NCBI RefSeq assembly: GCF_038502225.1
Contig: NC_091293.1
Location: forward strand, 1,070,727-1,134,726
Source of the DNA: Cherax quadricarinatus
Lineage: Eukaryota > Arthropoda > Malacostraca > Decapoda > Parastacidae
Direction of reading: 5' to 3'
Length of the DNA stretch: 64,000 nucleotides
The translations under genes were made by a program, and so were the position numbers. A model generated the notes under the pieces. That model ran no database searches. It was not told the origin of the DNA and worked only from the letters and a program-made list of their open reading frames with translations. Numbering within the stretch: position 1 is the stretch's first letter; every line of letters starts with the position of its first letter. Shown one piece after another: positions 10,401-22,559 of the stretch.

Positions 10401-13400
10401 AGTAGTTGTGAGAGGCAGGAGTGACCCTACAAGACCATGTTACAGTGGTCCAGTAATTGTGAGAGGCAGGAGTGACCCTACAAGACCATGTTACAGTGGT
10501 CCAGTAGTTGTGAGAGGCAGGAGTGACCCTACAAGACCATGTTACAGTAGTCCAGTAGTTGTCAGAGGCAGGAGTGACCCTACAAGACCATGTTACAGTG
10601 GTCCAGTAGTTGTGAGAGGCAGGAGTGACCCTACAAGACCATGTTACAGTGGTCCAGTAGTTGTGAGAGGCAGGAGTGACCCTACAAGACCATGTTACAG
10701 TGGTCCAGTAGTTGTGAGAGGCAGGAGTGACCCTACAAGACCATGTTACAGTGGTCTAGTAATTGTGAGAGGCAGGAGTGTCCCTACAAGACCATGTTAC
10801 AGTGGTCCAGTAGTTGTGAGAGGCAGGAGTGACCCTACAAGACCATGTTACAGTGATCCAGTAGTTGTGAGAGGCAGGAGTTACCCTACAAGACCATGTT
10901 ACAGAGTACCAGTAGTTGTGAGAGGCAGGAGTGTCCCTACAAGACCCTGTTACAGTGGTCCAGGAGCTGTGAGAGGCAGGAGTGACCCTACAAGACCATG
11001 TTACAGTGGTCCAGCAGTTGTGAGAGGCAGGAGTGACCATACAAGACCATGTTACAGTGGTCCAGTAGTTGTGAGAGGCAGGAGTGACCCTACAAGACCA
11101 TGTTACAGTGGTCCAGTAGTTGTGAGAGGCAGGAGTGACCCTACAAGACCATGTTACAGTGGTCCAGTAGTTGTGAGAGGCAGGAGTGACCCTACAAAAC
11201 CATGTGACAGTGGTCCAGTAGTTGTGAGAGGCAGGAGTGACCCTACAAGACCATGTTACAGTGGTCCAGTAGTTGTGAGAGGCAGGAGTGACCCTACAAG
11301 ACCATGTTACAGTGGTCCAGCAGTTGTGAGAGGCAGGAGTGACCCTACAAGACCATGTTACAGTGGTCCAGTAGTTGTGAGAGGCAGGAGTGACCCTACA
11401 AGACAATGTTAGAGTGGTCCAGGAGTTGTGAGAGGCAGGAGTGACCCTACAAGATCATGTTACAGTGCTCCAGTAGTTGTGAGAGGCAGGAGTGACCCTA
11501 CAAGACCATGTTACAGTGGTCCAGTAGTTGTGAGAGGCAGGAGTGACCCTACAAGACCATGTTATAGTGGTCCAGTAGTTGTGAGAGGCAGGAGTGACCC
11601 TACAAGACTATGTTACAGTGGTCCAGTAGTTGTGAAAGGCAGGAGTGACCCTACAAGGCCATGTTACAGTGGTCCAGTAGTTGTGAGAGGCAGGAGTGAC
11701 CCTACAAGACCTTGTTACAGTGGTCCAGTAGTTTTGAGAGGCAGGAGTGACCCTACAAGACCATGTTACAGTGGTCCAGTAGTTGTGAGAGGCAGGAGTG
11801 ACCCTAAAAGACCATGTTACAGTGTACCTGTAGTTGTGAGAGGCAGGAGTGACCCTACAAGACCATGTTACAGTGGTCCAGTAGTTGTGAGAGGCAGGAG
11901 TGACCCTACAAGACCATGTTACAGTGGTCCAGTAGTTGTGAGAGGCAGGAGTGACCCTACAAGACCATGTTACAGTGGTCCAGTAGTTGTGAGAGGCAGG
12001 AGTGACCCTACAAGACCATGTTACAGTGGTCCAGTAGTTGTGAGAGGCAGGAGTGACCCTACAAGACCATGTTACAGTGGTCCAGTAATTGTGAGAGGCA
12101 GGAGTGACCCTACAAGACCATGTTACAGTGGTCCAGTAGTTGTGAGAGGCAGGAGTGACCCTACAAGACCATGTTACAGTAGTCCAGTAGTTGTCAGAGG
12201 CAGGAGTGACCCTACAAGACCATGTTACAGTGGTCCAGTAGTTGTGAGAGGCAGGAGTGACCCTACAAGACCATGTTACAGTGGTCCAGTAGTTGTGAGA
12301 GGCAGGAGTGACCCTACAAGACCATGTTACAGTGGTCCAGTAGTTGTGAGAGGCAGGAGTGACCCTACAAGACCATGTTACAGTGGTCCAGTAGTTGTGA
12401 GAGGCAGGAGTGACCCTACAAGACCATGTTACAGTGGTCCAGTAGTTGTGAGAGGCAGGAGTGACCCTACAAGACCATGTTACAGTGGTCCAGTAATTGT
12501 GAGAGGCAGGAGTGACCCTACAACACCATGTTACAGTGGTCCAGTAGTTGTGAGAGGCAGGAGTGACCCTACAAGACCATGTTACAGTAGTCCAGTAGTT
12601 GTGAGAGGCAGGAGTGACCCTACAAGACCATGTTACAGTGGTCCAGTAGTTGTGAGAGGCAGGAGTGACCCTACAAGACCATGTTACAGTGGTCCAGTAG
12701 TTGTGAGAGGCAGGAGTGACCCTACAAAACCATGTGACAGTGGTCCAGTAGTTGTGAGAGGCAGGAGTGACCCTACAAGACCATGTTACAGTGGTCCAGT
12801 AGTTGTGAGAGGCAGGATTGACCCTACAAGACCATGTTACAGTCGTCCAGTAGTTGTGAGAGGCAGGAGTGACCCTACAAGACCATGTTACAGTGGTCCA
12901 GTAGTTGTGAGAGGCAGGAGTGACCCTACAAGACCATGTTACAGTGGTCCAGTAGTTGTGAGAGGCAGGAGTGACCCTACAAGACCATGTTACAGTGGTC
13001 CAGTAGTTGTGAGAGGCAGGAGTGACCCTACAAGACCATGTTACAGTGGTCCAGTAATTGTGAGAGGCAGGAGTGACCCTACAAGACCATGTTACAGTGG
13101 TCCAGTAGTTGTGAGAGGCAGGAGTGACCCTACAAGACCATGTTACAGTGGTCCAGTAGTAGTGAGAGGCAGGAGTGACCCTACAAGACAATGTTACAGT
13201 GGTCCAGTAGTTGTGAGAGGCAGGAATGACCCTACAAGACCATGTTACAGTGGTCCAGCAGTTGTGAGAGGCAGGAGTGACGCTACAAGACCATGTTACA
13301 GTGGTCCAGTAGTTTTGAGAGGCAGGAGTGACCCTACAAGACCATGTTACAGTGGTCCAGCATTTGTGAGAGGCAGGAGTGTCCCTACAAAACCATGTTA

Positions 13401-16400
13401 CAGTGGTCCAGTAGTTGTGAGAGGCAGGAGTGACCCTACAAGACCATGTTACAGTGGTCCAGTAGTTGTGAGAGGCAGGAGTGACCCTACAAAACCATGT
13501 TACAGTGGTCCAGTAGTTGTGAGAGGCAGGAGTGACCCTACAAGACCATGTTACAGTGGTTCAGTAGTTGTGAGAGGCAGGAGTGACCCTACAAGACCAT
13601 GTTACAGTGGTCCAGCAGTTGTGAGAGGCAGGAGTGACCCTACAAGACCATGTTACAGTGGTCCAGTAGTTGTGAGAGGCAGGAGTGACCCTACAAGACA
13701 ATGTTACAGTGGTCCAGTAGTTGTGAGAGGCAGGAGTGACCCTACAAGACCATGTTACAGTGGTCCAGTAGTTGTGAGAGTCAGGAGTGACCCTACAAGA
13801 CCATGTTACAGTGGTCCAGTAGTTGTGAGAGGCAGGAGTGACCCTACAAGACCATGTTATAGTGGTCCAGTAGTTGTGAGAGGCAGGAGTGACCCTACAA
13901 GACTATGTTACAGTGGTCCAGTAGTTGTGAAAGGCAGGAGTGACCCTACAAGGCCATGTTACAGTGGTCCAGTAGTTGTGAGAGGCAGGAGTGACCCTAC
14001 AAGACCTTGTTACAGTGGTCCAGTAGTTTTGAGAGGCAGGAGTGACCCTACAAGACCATGTTACAGTGGTCCAGTAGTTGTGAGAGGCAGGAGTGACCCT
14101 AAAAGACCATGTTACAGTGTACCTGTAGTTGTGAGAGGCAGGAGTGACCCTACAAGACCATGTTACAGTGGTCCAGTAGTTGTGAGAGGCAGGAGTGACC
14201 CTACAAGACCATGTTACAGTGGTCCAGTAGTTGTGAGAGGCAGGAGTGACCCTACAAGACCATGTTACAGTGGTCCAGTAGTTGTGAGAGGCAGGAGTGA
14301 CCCTACAAGACCATGTTACAGTGGTCCAGTAGTTGTGAGAGGCAGGAGAGACCCTACAAGACCATGTTACAGTGGTCCAGTAACTGTGAGAGGCAGGAGT
14401 GACCCTACAAGACCATGTTACAGTGGTCCAGTAGTTGTGAGAGGCAGGAGTGACCCTACAAGACCATGTTACAGTAGTCCAGTAGTTGTCACAGGCAGGA
14501 GTGACCCTACAAGACCATGTTACAGTGGTCCAGTAGTTGTGAGAGGCAGGAGTGACCCTACAAGACCATGTTACAGTGGTCCAGTAGTTGTGAGAGGCAG
14601 GAGTGACCCTACAAGACCATGTTACAGTGGTCCAGTAGTTGTGAGAGGCAGGAGTGACCCTACAAGACCATGTTACAGTGGTCCAGTAGTTGTGAGAGGC
14701 AGGAGTGACCCTACAAGACCATGTTACAGTGGTCCAGTAGTTGTGAGAGGCAGGAGTGACCCTACAAGACCATGTTACAGTGGTCCAGTAATTGTGAGAG
14801 GCAGGAGTGACCCTACAAGACCATGTTACAGTGGTCCAGTAGTTGTGAGAGGCAGGAGTGACCCTACAAGACCATGTTACAGTAGTCCAGTAGTTGTGAG
14901 AGGCAGGAGTGACCCTACAAGACCATGTTACAGTGGTTCAGTAGTTGTGAGAGGCAGGAGTGACCCTACAAGACCATGTTACAGTGGTCCAGTAGTTGTG
15001 AGAGGCAGGAGTGACCCTACAAAACCATGTGACAGTGGTCCAGTAGTTGTGAGAGGCAGGAGTGACCCTACAAGACCATGTTACAGTGGTCCAGTAGTTG
15101 TGAGAGGCAGGATTGACCCTACAAGACCATGTTCCAGTCGTCCAGTAGTTGTGAGAGGCAGGAGTGACCCTACAAGACCATGTTACAGTGGTCCAGTAGT
15201 TGTGAGAGGCAGGAGTGACCCTACAAGACCATGTTACAGTGGTCCAGTAGTTGTGAGAGGCAGGAGTGACCCTACAAGACCATATTACAGTGGTCCAGTA
15301 GTTGTGAGAGGCAGGAGTGACCCTACAAGACCATGTTACAGTGGTCCAGTAGTTGTGAGAGGCAGGAGTGACCCTACAAGACCATGTTCCAGTGGTCCAG
15401 TATTTGTGAGAGGCAGGAGTGACCCTACAAGACCATGTTACAGTGGTCCAGTAGTTGTGAGAGGCAGGAGTGACCCTACAAGACCATGTTACAGTGGTCC
15501 AGTAGTAGTGAGAGGCAGGAGTGACCCTACAAGACAATGTTACAGTGGTCCAGTAGTTGTGAGAGGCAGGAATGACCCTACAAGACCATGTTACAGTGGT
15601 CCAGCAGTTGTGAGAGGCAGGAGTGACGCTACAAGACCATGTTACAGTGGTCCAGTAGTTTTGAGAGGCAGGAGTGACCCTACAAGACCATGTTACAGTG
15701 GTCCAGCATTTGTGAGAGGCAGGAGTGTCCCTACAAAACCATGTTACAGTGGTCCAGTAGTTGTGAGAGGCAGGAGTGACCCTACAAGACCATGTTACAG
15801 TGGTCCAGTAGTTGTGAGAGGCAGGAGTGACCCTACAAAACCATGTTACAGTGGTCCAGTAGTTGTGAGAGGCAGGAGTGACCCTACAAGACCATGTTAA
15901 AGTGGTCCAGTAGTTGTGAGAGGCAGGAATGACCCTACAAGACCATGTTACAGTGTACCAGTAGTTGTGAGAGGCAGGAGTGACCCTACAAGGCAATGTT
16001 ACAGTGGTCCAGTAGTTGTGAGAGGCAGGAGTGACCTTACAAGACCATGTTACAGTGGTCCAGTAGTTGTGAGAGGCAGGAGTGACCCTAAAAGACCATG
16101 TTACAGTGGTCAAGTAGTTGTGAGAGGCAGGAGTGACCCTACAGGACCATGTTACAGTGGTCCAGTAGTTGTGAGAGGCAGGAGTGACCCTACAAGACCA
16201 TGTTACAGTGGTCCAGTAGTTGTGAGAGGCAGGAGTGACCCTACAAGACCATGTTACAGTGGTCCAGTAGTTTTGAGAGGCAGGAGTGACCCTACAAGAC
16301 CATGTTACAGTGGTCCAGTAGTTGTGAGAGGCAGGAGTGACCCTAAAAGACCTTGACAGGAGTGACCCTACAAGACCATGTTACAGTGGTCCAGTAGTTG

Positions 16401-18152
16401 TGAGAGGCAGGAGTGACCCTACAAGACCATGTTACAGTGGTCCAGTAGTTGTGAGAGGCAGGAGTGACCCTACAAGACCATGTTACAGTGGTCCAGTAGT
16501 TGTGAGAGGCAGGAGTGACCCTACAAGACCATGTTACAGTGGTCCAGTAGTTGTGAGAGGCAGGAGTGACCCTACAAGACCATGTTACAGTGGTCCAGTA
16601 GTTGTGAGAGGCAGGAGTGACCCTACAAGACCATGTTACAGTGGTCCAGTAATTGTGAGAGGCAGGAGTGACCCTACAAGACCATGTTACAGTGGTCCAG
16701 TAGTTGTGAGAGGCAGGAGTGACCCTACAAGACCATGTTACAGTAGTCCAGTAGTTGTCAGAGGCAGGAGTGACCCTACAAGACCATTTTACAGTGGTCC
16801 AGTAGTTGTGAGAGGCAGGAGTGACCCTACAAGACCATGTTACAGTGGTCCAGTAGTTGTGAGAGGCAGGAGTGACCCTACAAGACCATGTTACAGTGGT
16901 CCAGTAGTTGTGAGAGGCAGGAGTGACCCTACAAGACCATGTTACAGTGGTCCAGTAGTTGTGAGAGGCAGGAGTGACCCTACAAGACCATATTACAGTG
17001 GTCCAGTAGTTGTGAGAGGCAGGAGTGACCCTACAAGACCATGTTACAGTGGTCCAGTAATTGTGAGAGGCAGGAGTGACCCTACAAGACCATGTTACAG
17101 TGGTCCAGTAGTTGTGAGAGGCAGGAGTGACCCTACAAGACCATGTTACAGTAGTCCAGTAGTTGTGAGAGGCAGGAGTGACCCTACAAGACCATGTTAC
17201 AGTGGTCCATTAGTTGTGAGAGGCAGGAGTGACCCTACAAGACCATGTTACAGTGGTCCAGTAGTTGTGAGAGGCAGGAGTGACCCTACAAGACCATGTT
17301 ACAGTGGTCCAGTAGTTGTGAGAGGCAGGAGTGACCCTACAAAACCCTGTTACAGTGGTCCAGTAGTTGTGAGAGGCAGGAGTGACCCTACAAGACCATG
17401 TTACAGTGGTCCAGTAGTTGTGAGAGGCAGGATTGACCCTACAAGACCATGTTACAGTCGTCCAGTAGTTGTGAGAGGCAGGAGTGACCCTACAAGACCA
17501 TGTTACAGTGGTCCAGTAGTTGTGAGAGGCAGGAGTGACCCTACAAGACCATGTTACAGTGGTCCAGTAGTAGTGAGAGGCAGGAGTGACCCTACAAGAC
17601 AATGTTACAGTGGTCCAGTAGTTGTGAGAGGCAGGAATGACCCTACAAGACCATGTTACAGTGGTCCAGCAGTTGTGAGAGGCAGGAGTGACGCTACAAG
17701 ACCATGTTACAGTGGTCCAGTAGTTTTGAGAGGCAGGAGTGACCCTACAAGACCATGTTACAGTGGTCCAGCATTTGTGAGAGGCAGGAGTGTCCCTACA
17801 AAACCATGTTACAGTGGTCCAGTAGTTGTGAGAGGCAGGAGTGACCCTACAAGACCATGTTACAGTGGTCCAGTAGTTGTGAGAGGCAGGAGTGACCCTA
17901 CAAGACAATGTTACAGTGGTCCAGTAGTTGTGAGAGGCAGGAGTGACCCTACAAGACCATGTTACAGTGGTCCAGTAGTTGTGAGAGGCAGGAGTGACCA
18001 TACACGACAATGTTACAGTGGTCCAGTAGTTGTGAGAGGCAGGAGTGACCCTACCAGACCATGTTACAGTGGTCCAGTAGTTGTGAGAGGCAGGAGTGAC
18101 CCTACAAGACCACGTTACAGTGGTCCAGTAGTTGTGAGAGGCAGGAATGACC
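4430..18152. repeat. 51-bp satellite array, main block (about 269 copies)
   Basis: Tandem 51-bp monomers containing GGTCCAGTAGTTGTGAGAGG and AGTGACCCTACAAGACCATG, mostly 0-3 changes each. Because 51 is 17 codons and the unit lacks stops in one plus and one minus frame, it gives open frames up to 2102 codons with a 17-residue period (VVVRGRSDPTRPCYSGP). The frame breaks only at rare variants: TAG near 5086 and 11410, TAA near 15898, and one monomer shortened to 25 bp at 16332-16356. Many monomer variants change the amino acid (for example R to K, L or Q; G to S or V; V to I or A). There is no codon-position bias, start context or signal that would argue for coding. Confidence 0.95.
4438..15899. 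repeat. 6324-bp super-repeat within the 51-bp satellite
   Basis: Diagnostic variant monomers recur at an exact offset of 6324 bp (124 monomers). Examples are GTGTCCC (4450 and 10774), the TTAGAGTGG stop variant (5086 and 11410) and the AGACTATG monomer (5281 and 11605; 7576 and 13900). The match runs from about 4438 to 9575 against 10762 to 15899. Inside each copy a shorter order is visible: AGACTATG monomers are 2295 bp (45 units) or 2397 bp (47 units) apart. Confidence 0.9.
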
Positions 18153-18291
18153 TGCTCTGAACTCATACTGACCTGGGTTGTGTAACTGTTGGGAGTCCAT
18201 GTGGTTGACGATCTTGCTTGTTAACCCTCTTATTCCCTATGAGATATCCAGGTAGTCTACTATGACGTACATTATAGCCCTTCCCGCATCC
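18153..18291 (-). pseudogene. Possible 3' tail of the Tx1/L1-like retrotransposon
   Basis: If the TIR element at 18295-19477 and one TTA duplication are removed, the minus strand from 19500 continues into 18291 in one frame as RALLLDVRGVHKDAGRAI followed by MYVIVDYL before a stop. The last residues of retroelement ORF2 proteins often look like this. Beyond that, to the satellite edge at 18152, nothing is recognised. Confidence 0.5.
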
Positions 18292-19480
18292 TTAGGGGGC
18301 GCGCAACCCTTCGCCGTGCGGAGTAAAAAAAAATCGAAAAAATACGAGAATTGAATTAATCTTACCAAAAAATAGCTGAACTTTCTGGCTATACTCTGGT
18401 ATAATTATCATCATTATACGATGTTTCTAAAAGGAATTGTAGTCATTTATAGCATGCATGGTGATAACGCCTTGCCAAGCAAGCGCGCTGACGCGGCATT
18501 TTTTTGTTCCCCGTGTTTTTTTATCATTTTCTTATGTCTTTACGTCTAATATAATACAAATTCACCATCTGAGATCATGGCAGAGTGGGCGGAGCTGATG
18601 TGGTCAAGGAACCAATCCCTGGGAATAGTGCCCAAGATGGCCGACACCTCCAGCCAACAAAGTATTCCATCACTACGCTAATTTATCTATCATAATTGAT
18701 CTAATATGACATAAGGCGATATAATAATAGCATAGGAACATAAAAAGTACACCAGAAAAAATAATATATAGCATAATATGACCCCGAGAGGCGATAAAAT
18801 CTTGGGATATATCCCATCAAATTGAAAGACTCATTGTCTCGTCACTATGATAAGAGAAAACAGAAATTTACAATGGTTAACTGTAATAAACACTCGTACA
18901 TTACGGAAAAAGTGTAAAGAAAGCGAATTTTTCGGGAAAAAAAAAATTCCCCGCGTACCTGGGGTGCCGTGCGTATCTGCCTATATCTCGGAAGTAAGTT
19001 ATTTACCCATTTAGGGTCAATCCATCCTTATTTATGAATGAATTGACTTGATTTTCACAACAAACATAGAAGAATGATTGATTTACAAGAAACTATGTAC
19101 CTTTCTGAAATATCTCAAATATTTTCAGATTTGTGCGGGCAACAAGACCGACATCTTCAAAAATGTCAAAAAAGTTATAAACTTTATTTTTTTTAGCATG
19201 AAGATAAGGTTTAATTTAGAATTGGTACTTTATTTTGGATGGAATTAGAAGTGTTCTATCAGCAGCAAGTGTCAAAACCACTTTTCCAAGTACCACTGAG
19301 TACAGGTTAGCTGCCAAATGTAATTCTTCGTAAATTTTGCATATTTCATTTCCATTTTGGCCGATATTTTTGAAACTTCAGCAAAGCATGTTTGATATAA
19401 GCTTCTAATAGTACACCAAAAATGAATGTAATCGGTTGACAAATAAAGATGTCGAATATTTAATGTTGCGCGCCCCCTTA
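18292..19480. mobile_element. Non-autonomous TIR DNA transposon with TTA target duplication, copy 1
   Basis: The 1183-bp element 18295-19477 has perfect 13-bp terminal inverted repeats, GGGGGCGCGCAAC at the left and its complement at the right. It is flanked by TTA on both sides (18292-18294 and 19478-19480). A 3-bp TTA/TWA duplication is typical of the PIF/Harbinger superfamily. There is no transposase-like frame, so it would depend on a partner in trans. The interior is AT-rich with A and T runs. Colinear patches are shared with 56324-57566: ACGATGTTTCTA (18419), TTTATCTATCA (18682) and ATATCTCGGAAGTAA (18983). Confidence 0.8.
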
Positions 19481-19825
19481 TGCACACCTCTTACATCTAA
19501 CAGTAAAGCCCTTAAAAGCGACTAACGTCCCCCCCAACAATCTGATAACCCCACCCATCCATGATCTCACCCCCTCCAAGGAGGGACAAAAAAAGACCAC
19601 ATGAAACGCCGTTTCAACATCATCCCAAAACTGGCAAAAAGCTTCTTCCACAAACCCCATACATCTTAACACCTCCTTGGAGGTCAGAATCCCCATGATG
19701 AATCGATACACTAATTCCCTTACTCTAACCGGTATCTTAAGCTTACTAAAATCCTTCCAAATGACCCTCCAATCATACGTTGGGTACACGGCTACCCCTT
19801 GCAAAAATTCCCTGTCCTCCCACAA
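19478..19825 (-). pseudogene. Tx1/L1-like ORF2 C-terminal region with damaged zinc motif
   Basis: The frame gives a typical post-RT region (residues 20-60, DWRVIWKDFSKLKIPVRVRE) followed by FCQFWDDVETAFHVVFFCPSL. In the usual retroelement C-terminal zinc motif the pattern is C-x2-C-x(7-8)-H-x4-C. Here the second Cys is Trp, while H and the last C remain. The frame closes at the TTA that is the duplicated target of the neighbouring TIR element, so the original frame continued into sequence now left of that element. Confidence 0.75.
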
Positions 19826-19882
19826 CCTGCACCAACCTTTTCACTTTTAGACTGTCCACCTGTTGCACTGTCAATAAAAGCC

Positions 19883-20994
19883 TCAACATATCTTTACAAA
19901 CCCGCAAGTCCTTGCCACTCCACCATCTACGTGCCTCCTCCATAACCCTTCCAACTCTAGCTCCCTCACACCCCCTTCCCTAATATACCTCCACTTGATA
20001 TATATAGCCATTACTCTCAGTTCTAAAGGCAACAAACCTAAGCTCTCTCTTTGAACATCCAACATAACTACCTCCTTACATAACCATGCCCTCCCAAACC
20101 CCCACACAAACTTTAGCGCCCTTCTCTGCATTTCCAAAATGTCCTGTACCTCTAAGGGAAAAACCTCCGCCACCCCCTATACCTTGCTATAGACAAGTGA
20201 GTTTACCACCACTACCCTCTAATGCAAAGCTAGGTCCCTCGCACTGAAGCCTCCAAGTCTACCTAAAACCTTTCCCATGACAGTCTCCGATTTTACCCTC
20301 CTGCAGGCCTGCACCTCCGCCTTATACCATATTCCACATACCCTGATTCTATCAACCACTGTCCATCCTGAAACCCACCCCCAAGCCTCCACCTATCCAA
20401 TTACCAACCTTTAGTAACCTTGATTTCACCGTATTAACTCGCATCCCCGTATTAGTACCAAACATCTGAATCACTTTACCCACCCTCCTTACCCTCCTTA
20501 CCCCGGAGGAAAACAGTAGTATCATCCACATACCCAACTATGCCCCTCTAGCACCTTCTTCCATCTCCTGTTTGTCCATCACCCCCTCAACAGACTCATA
20601 GAAGGGATTCTGCACACCTATCTCAAACCTCTCTCCATCAGTACAATTTCACCCAACCTCCCATTGACCTGTACCCTCACTGCCTCAGCATACAGGGTAT
20701 TCACCCATCTCACCACCCCTCCCAAATCCCCAACAGCTCTAAGCAAACCCTTAAAAAAATTCTATCCACGAAATCATGTGCGTTCTCCCAATCTAAACCT
20801 AGTATTCCCCCTCCCAGAAAACTCTCTAGAAAATCCGTAATAAAACTATAACCACCCCTCATCCTTCTCCCCGGAATTCCAAACTGCCCCCTATGTATCA
20901 CGAAACTCAACACTTTCCTCATTTTGTTGCCCAAAATCTTAGCAAAAATCTTGTAATCAGAGCACATTAACAAAATCGCTCGGTAATCATTCAA
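19883..20994 (-). pseudogene. Tx1/L1-like reverse transcriptase remnants, including the YVDD box
   Basis: Separate short frames join into an RT by position. 20710-20994 gives NDYRAILLMCSDYKIFAKIL and QFGIPGRRMRGG, matching RT motifs 1-2a, followed by DWENAHDFVDR. The minus strand at 20532-20521 reads YVDD within GYVDDTTVF, the catalytic box. 20352-20500 gives NTGMRVNTVKSRLLKVGNW, the block after the catalytic box. 19883-20173 gives the thumb-like FPLEVQDILEMQRRALKFVW. At least three frameshifts separate these blocks. The ancestral role was target-primed reverse transcription. Confidence 0.8.
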
Positions 20995-21021
20995 AACTCA
21001 GCATTCCTTCTTTTTTGGCAC

Positions 21022-21512
21022 TCAAACCGTGACACCCGTTCTTTGCGAGTTCCCCATCCTCCCACTACTTAACATACAATTCAAAACCCCCACCAGACAA
21101 TGCCTTACACACCCCCAATGACACCTATAAAAATAGTTCGGTATGCCGTCTATCTCGGGGGTTTTACCCTGGTACAGGCCAAAAACCACCTCCTCCACCT
21201 CCGCTACAGTAATACTACTCTCGAGCTTTTCACTGTCCTGCTCACTTAATACCCTATTGATCACTTCATCCCCAAAACTTCCCTCACCTACACCCCCCTC
21301 CCCACGCCTCCTCCATTTCTCCCTAAACCAAAAATCAGAATACAAACTAATATTTTCTGTGGTGGATAGACCCTGACCCTCCTCAAATCCACCCCACCTG
21401 TTCCTGCCACTAGATACGCCAAGGTGGTTTTCGCCTGCCTTTCCTTAAACTTCCTGAGTACAAATCCCGATTTCCTATCCCCCCCCTTTAGCTTTGGTGC
21501 TCTAACCTTCAC
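21022..21512 (-). pseudogene. Tx1/L1-like linker and N-terminal RT edge
   Basis: Two frames lie between endonuclease and RT. 21288-21512 reads KLKGGDRKSGFVLRKFKER and QAKTTLAYLVAG. 21022-21345 contains LYQGKTPEIDGIPNYFYRC, the conserved block just before the RT domain (usual form G-K-S/T-P-G-x-D-G). Order and orientation match the flanking EN and RT fragments, with a frameshift between the two. Confidence 0.75.
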
Positions 21513-21603
21513 CTGTAAGGCCCTAGCATGAGAAGAGGCCTGTTTAAGTTTTGGTTGAGTACTTGTGTTGCCTGCAGGCTTAGAGGCCGGCAGAAGGGGG
21601 GGA

Positions 21604-21960
21604 TCATGGAACCTCTCTGTTTAAAACATCGTCCAACCCCGCCCAAACTCTGATTGTCTCAAACTTTTCATTATGGATCTCCACCAACCTACTTCGCAAG
21701 CTTCCCAACTCCTCACTCAGCCCCACTCTTTCCTCTTCATAACAGTCATTTAACTGACCTTCAAGATAATTTTGTAGACCATAGCGCCACCTCGCCAGCT
21801 CCTTTCCCCGTGCTTTAAAAAAGTCAGTGATCCCAACTTTAGCCCTCATTTCCCACCAATCCAGCAAATCCATCGCCCCATTCCTAGTCTCCCAAAAGGA
21901 CTTCCACCAATCCTCGAAACCTGTAGCTTCACCCTCCTCCATAAGTAGCCTCACATTCAA
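21604..21960 (-). pseudogene. Tx1/L1-like ORF2 inter-domain linker
   Basis: A 118-residue frame rich in W, E and R, without a catalytic motif, directly downstream of the endonuclease frame. Helical, charged linkers of this kind join EN and RT in these elements. It ends at a stop near 21604 where another disruption begins. Confidence 0.6.
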
Positions 21961-21963
21961 TTT

Positions 21964-22527
21964 TCAGTATCCCGCATAAACTCGCACTATACCATCTACC
22001 CTCATATCAGCTATAACTGCACGATGATCAGAAAAACCCACATCTATAGTCCTCACCCTCTCTACACCTATTCCCTGCCTGACATAAATCCTATCTAACC
22101 TTGCCTCATATCCCCGACGAATAAAGCTGTGCTCCACACCATATCCACTACTCCCCACCACATTTATGACCCCAACATCCCACAATACGTCTCTCAGAAC
22201 CCCCAAAACACAACCCGCCCCCCTCGGAACCACGTCCCCATTCCTAATCACACAATTCCAATCCCCCCAAGCACTGTAATAGCCGGTAATCCTCGCAAAT
22301 GATACACCAGAACATCGAACATCTCGTACAAAATCCACCTTCACTCTAGCATTACTAGTTGCCGGCACGTACACCCCTACAAAACAAACCCTCCCGGCCC
22401 CCCAAAACCCATCCACCCTGACAACCCTAACTCCCCCCTCCTCACAACCCACGACACGCAAAAGACTGGTCTCCTTTACCGCCACAGCCACACCTCCTTT
22501 CAACCTCAAAGCATTACTGGTAAACAA
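21964..22527 (-). pseudogene. Tx1/L1-like APE endonuclease domain
   Basis: The 187-residue frame has the APE signature blocks in order: GVAVAVKE (near residue 12), GVYVPATSNARVKVDFVRD (51-69), WGDWNCVI (near 87, catalytic D and N), RLDRIYV (near 139) and FSDHRAVI (near 160, catalytic D-H). The N-terminal part with the first metal-binding residues is missing or out of frame. The family enzyme nicks genomic DNA to prime reverse transcription. Confidence 0.85.
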
Positions 22528-22559
22528 CCTTTAACCTTTCAAAACCAAATCACATCCTA

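Noticed and set aside
5104..11412. A 2102-codon open frame with a 17-residue repeat (VVVRGRSDPTRPCYSGP), possibly a giant repetitive secreted or structural protein
   Set aside because: 51 bp is a multiple of three, and the opposite strand is open for up to 748 codons too. Many monomer variants change the amino acid, there is no proper start, signal or splice context, and the DNA shows array-level duplication. This is satellite, not gene. A ratio of synonymous to non-synonymous change clearly favouring synonymous, or a matching transcript and peptide, would reverse this.
3867..18152. CRISPR-like repeat array
   Set aside because: Units are contiguous with no spacers, and the context is eukaryotic with no cas-like genes.
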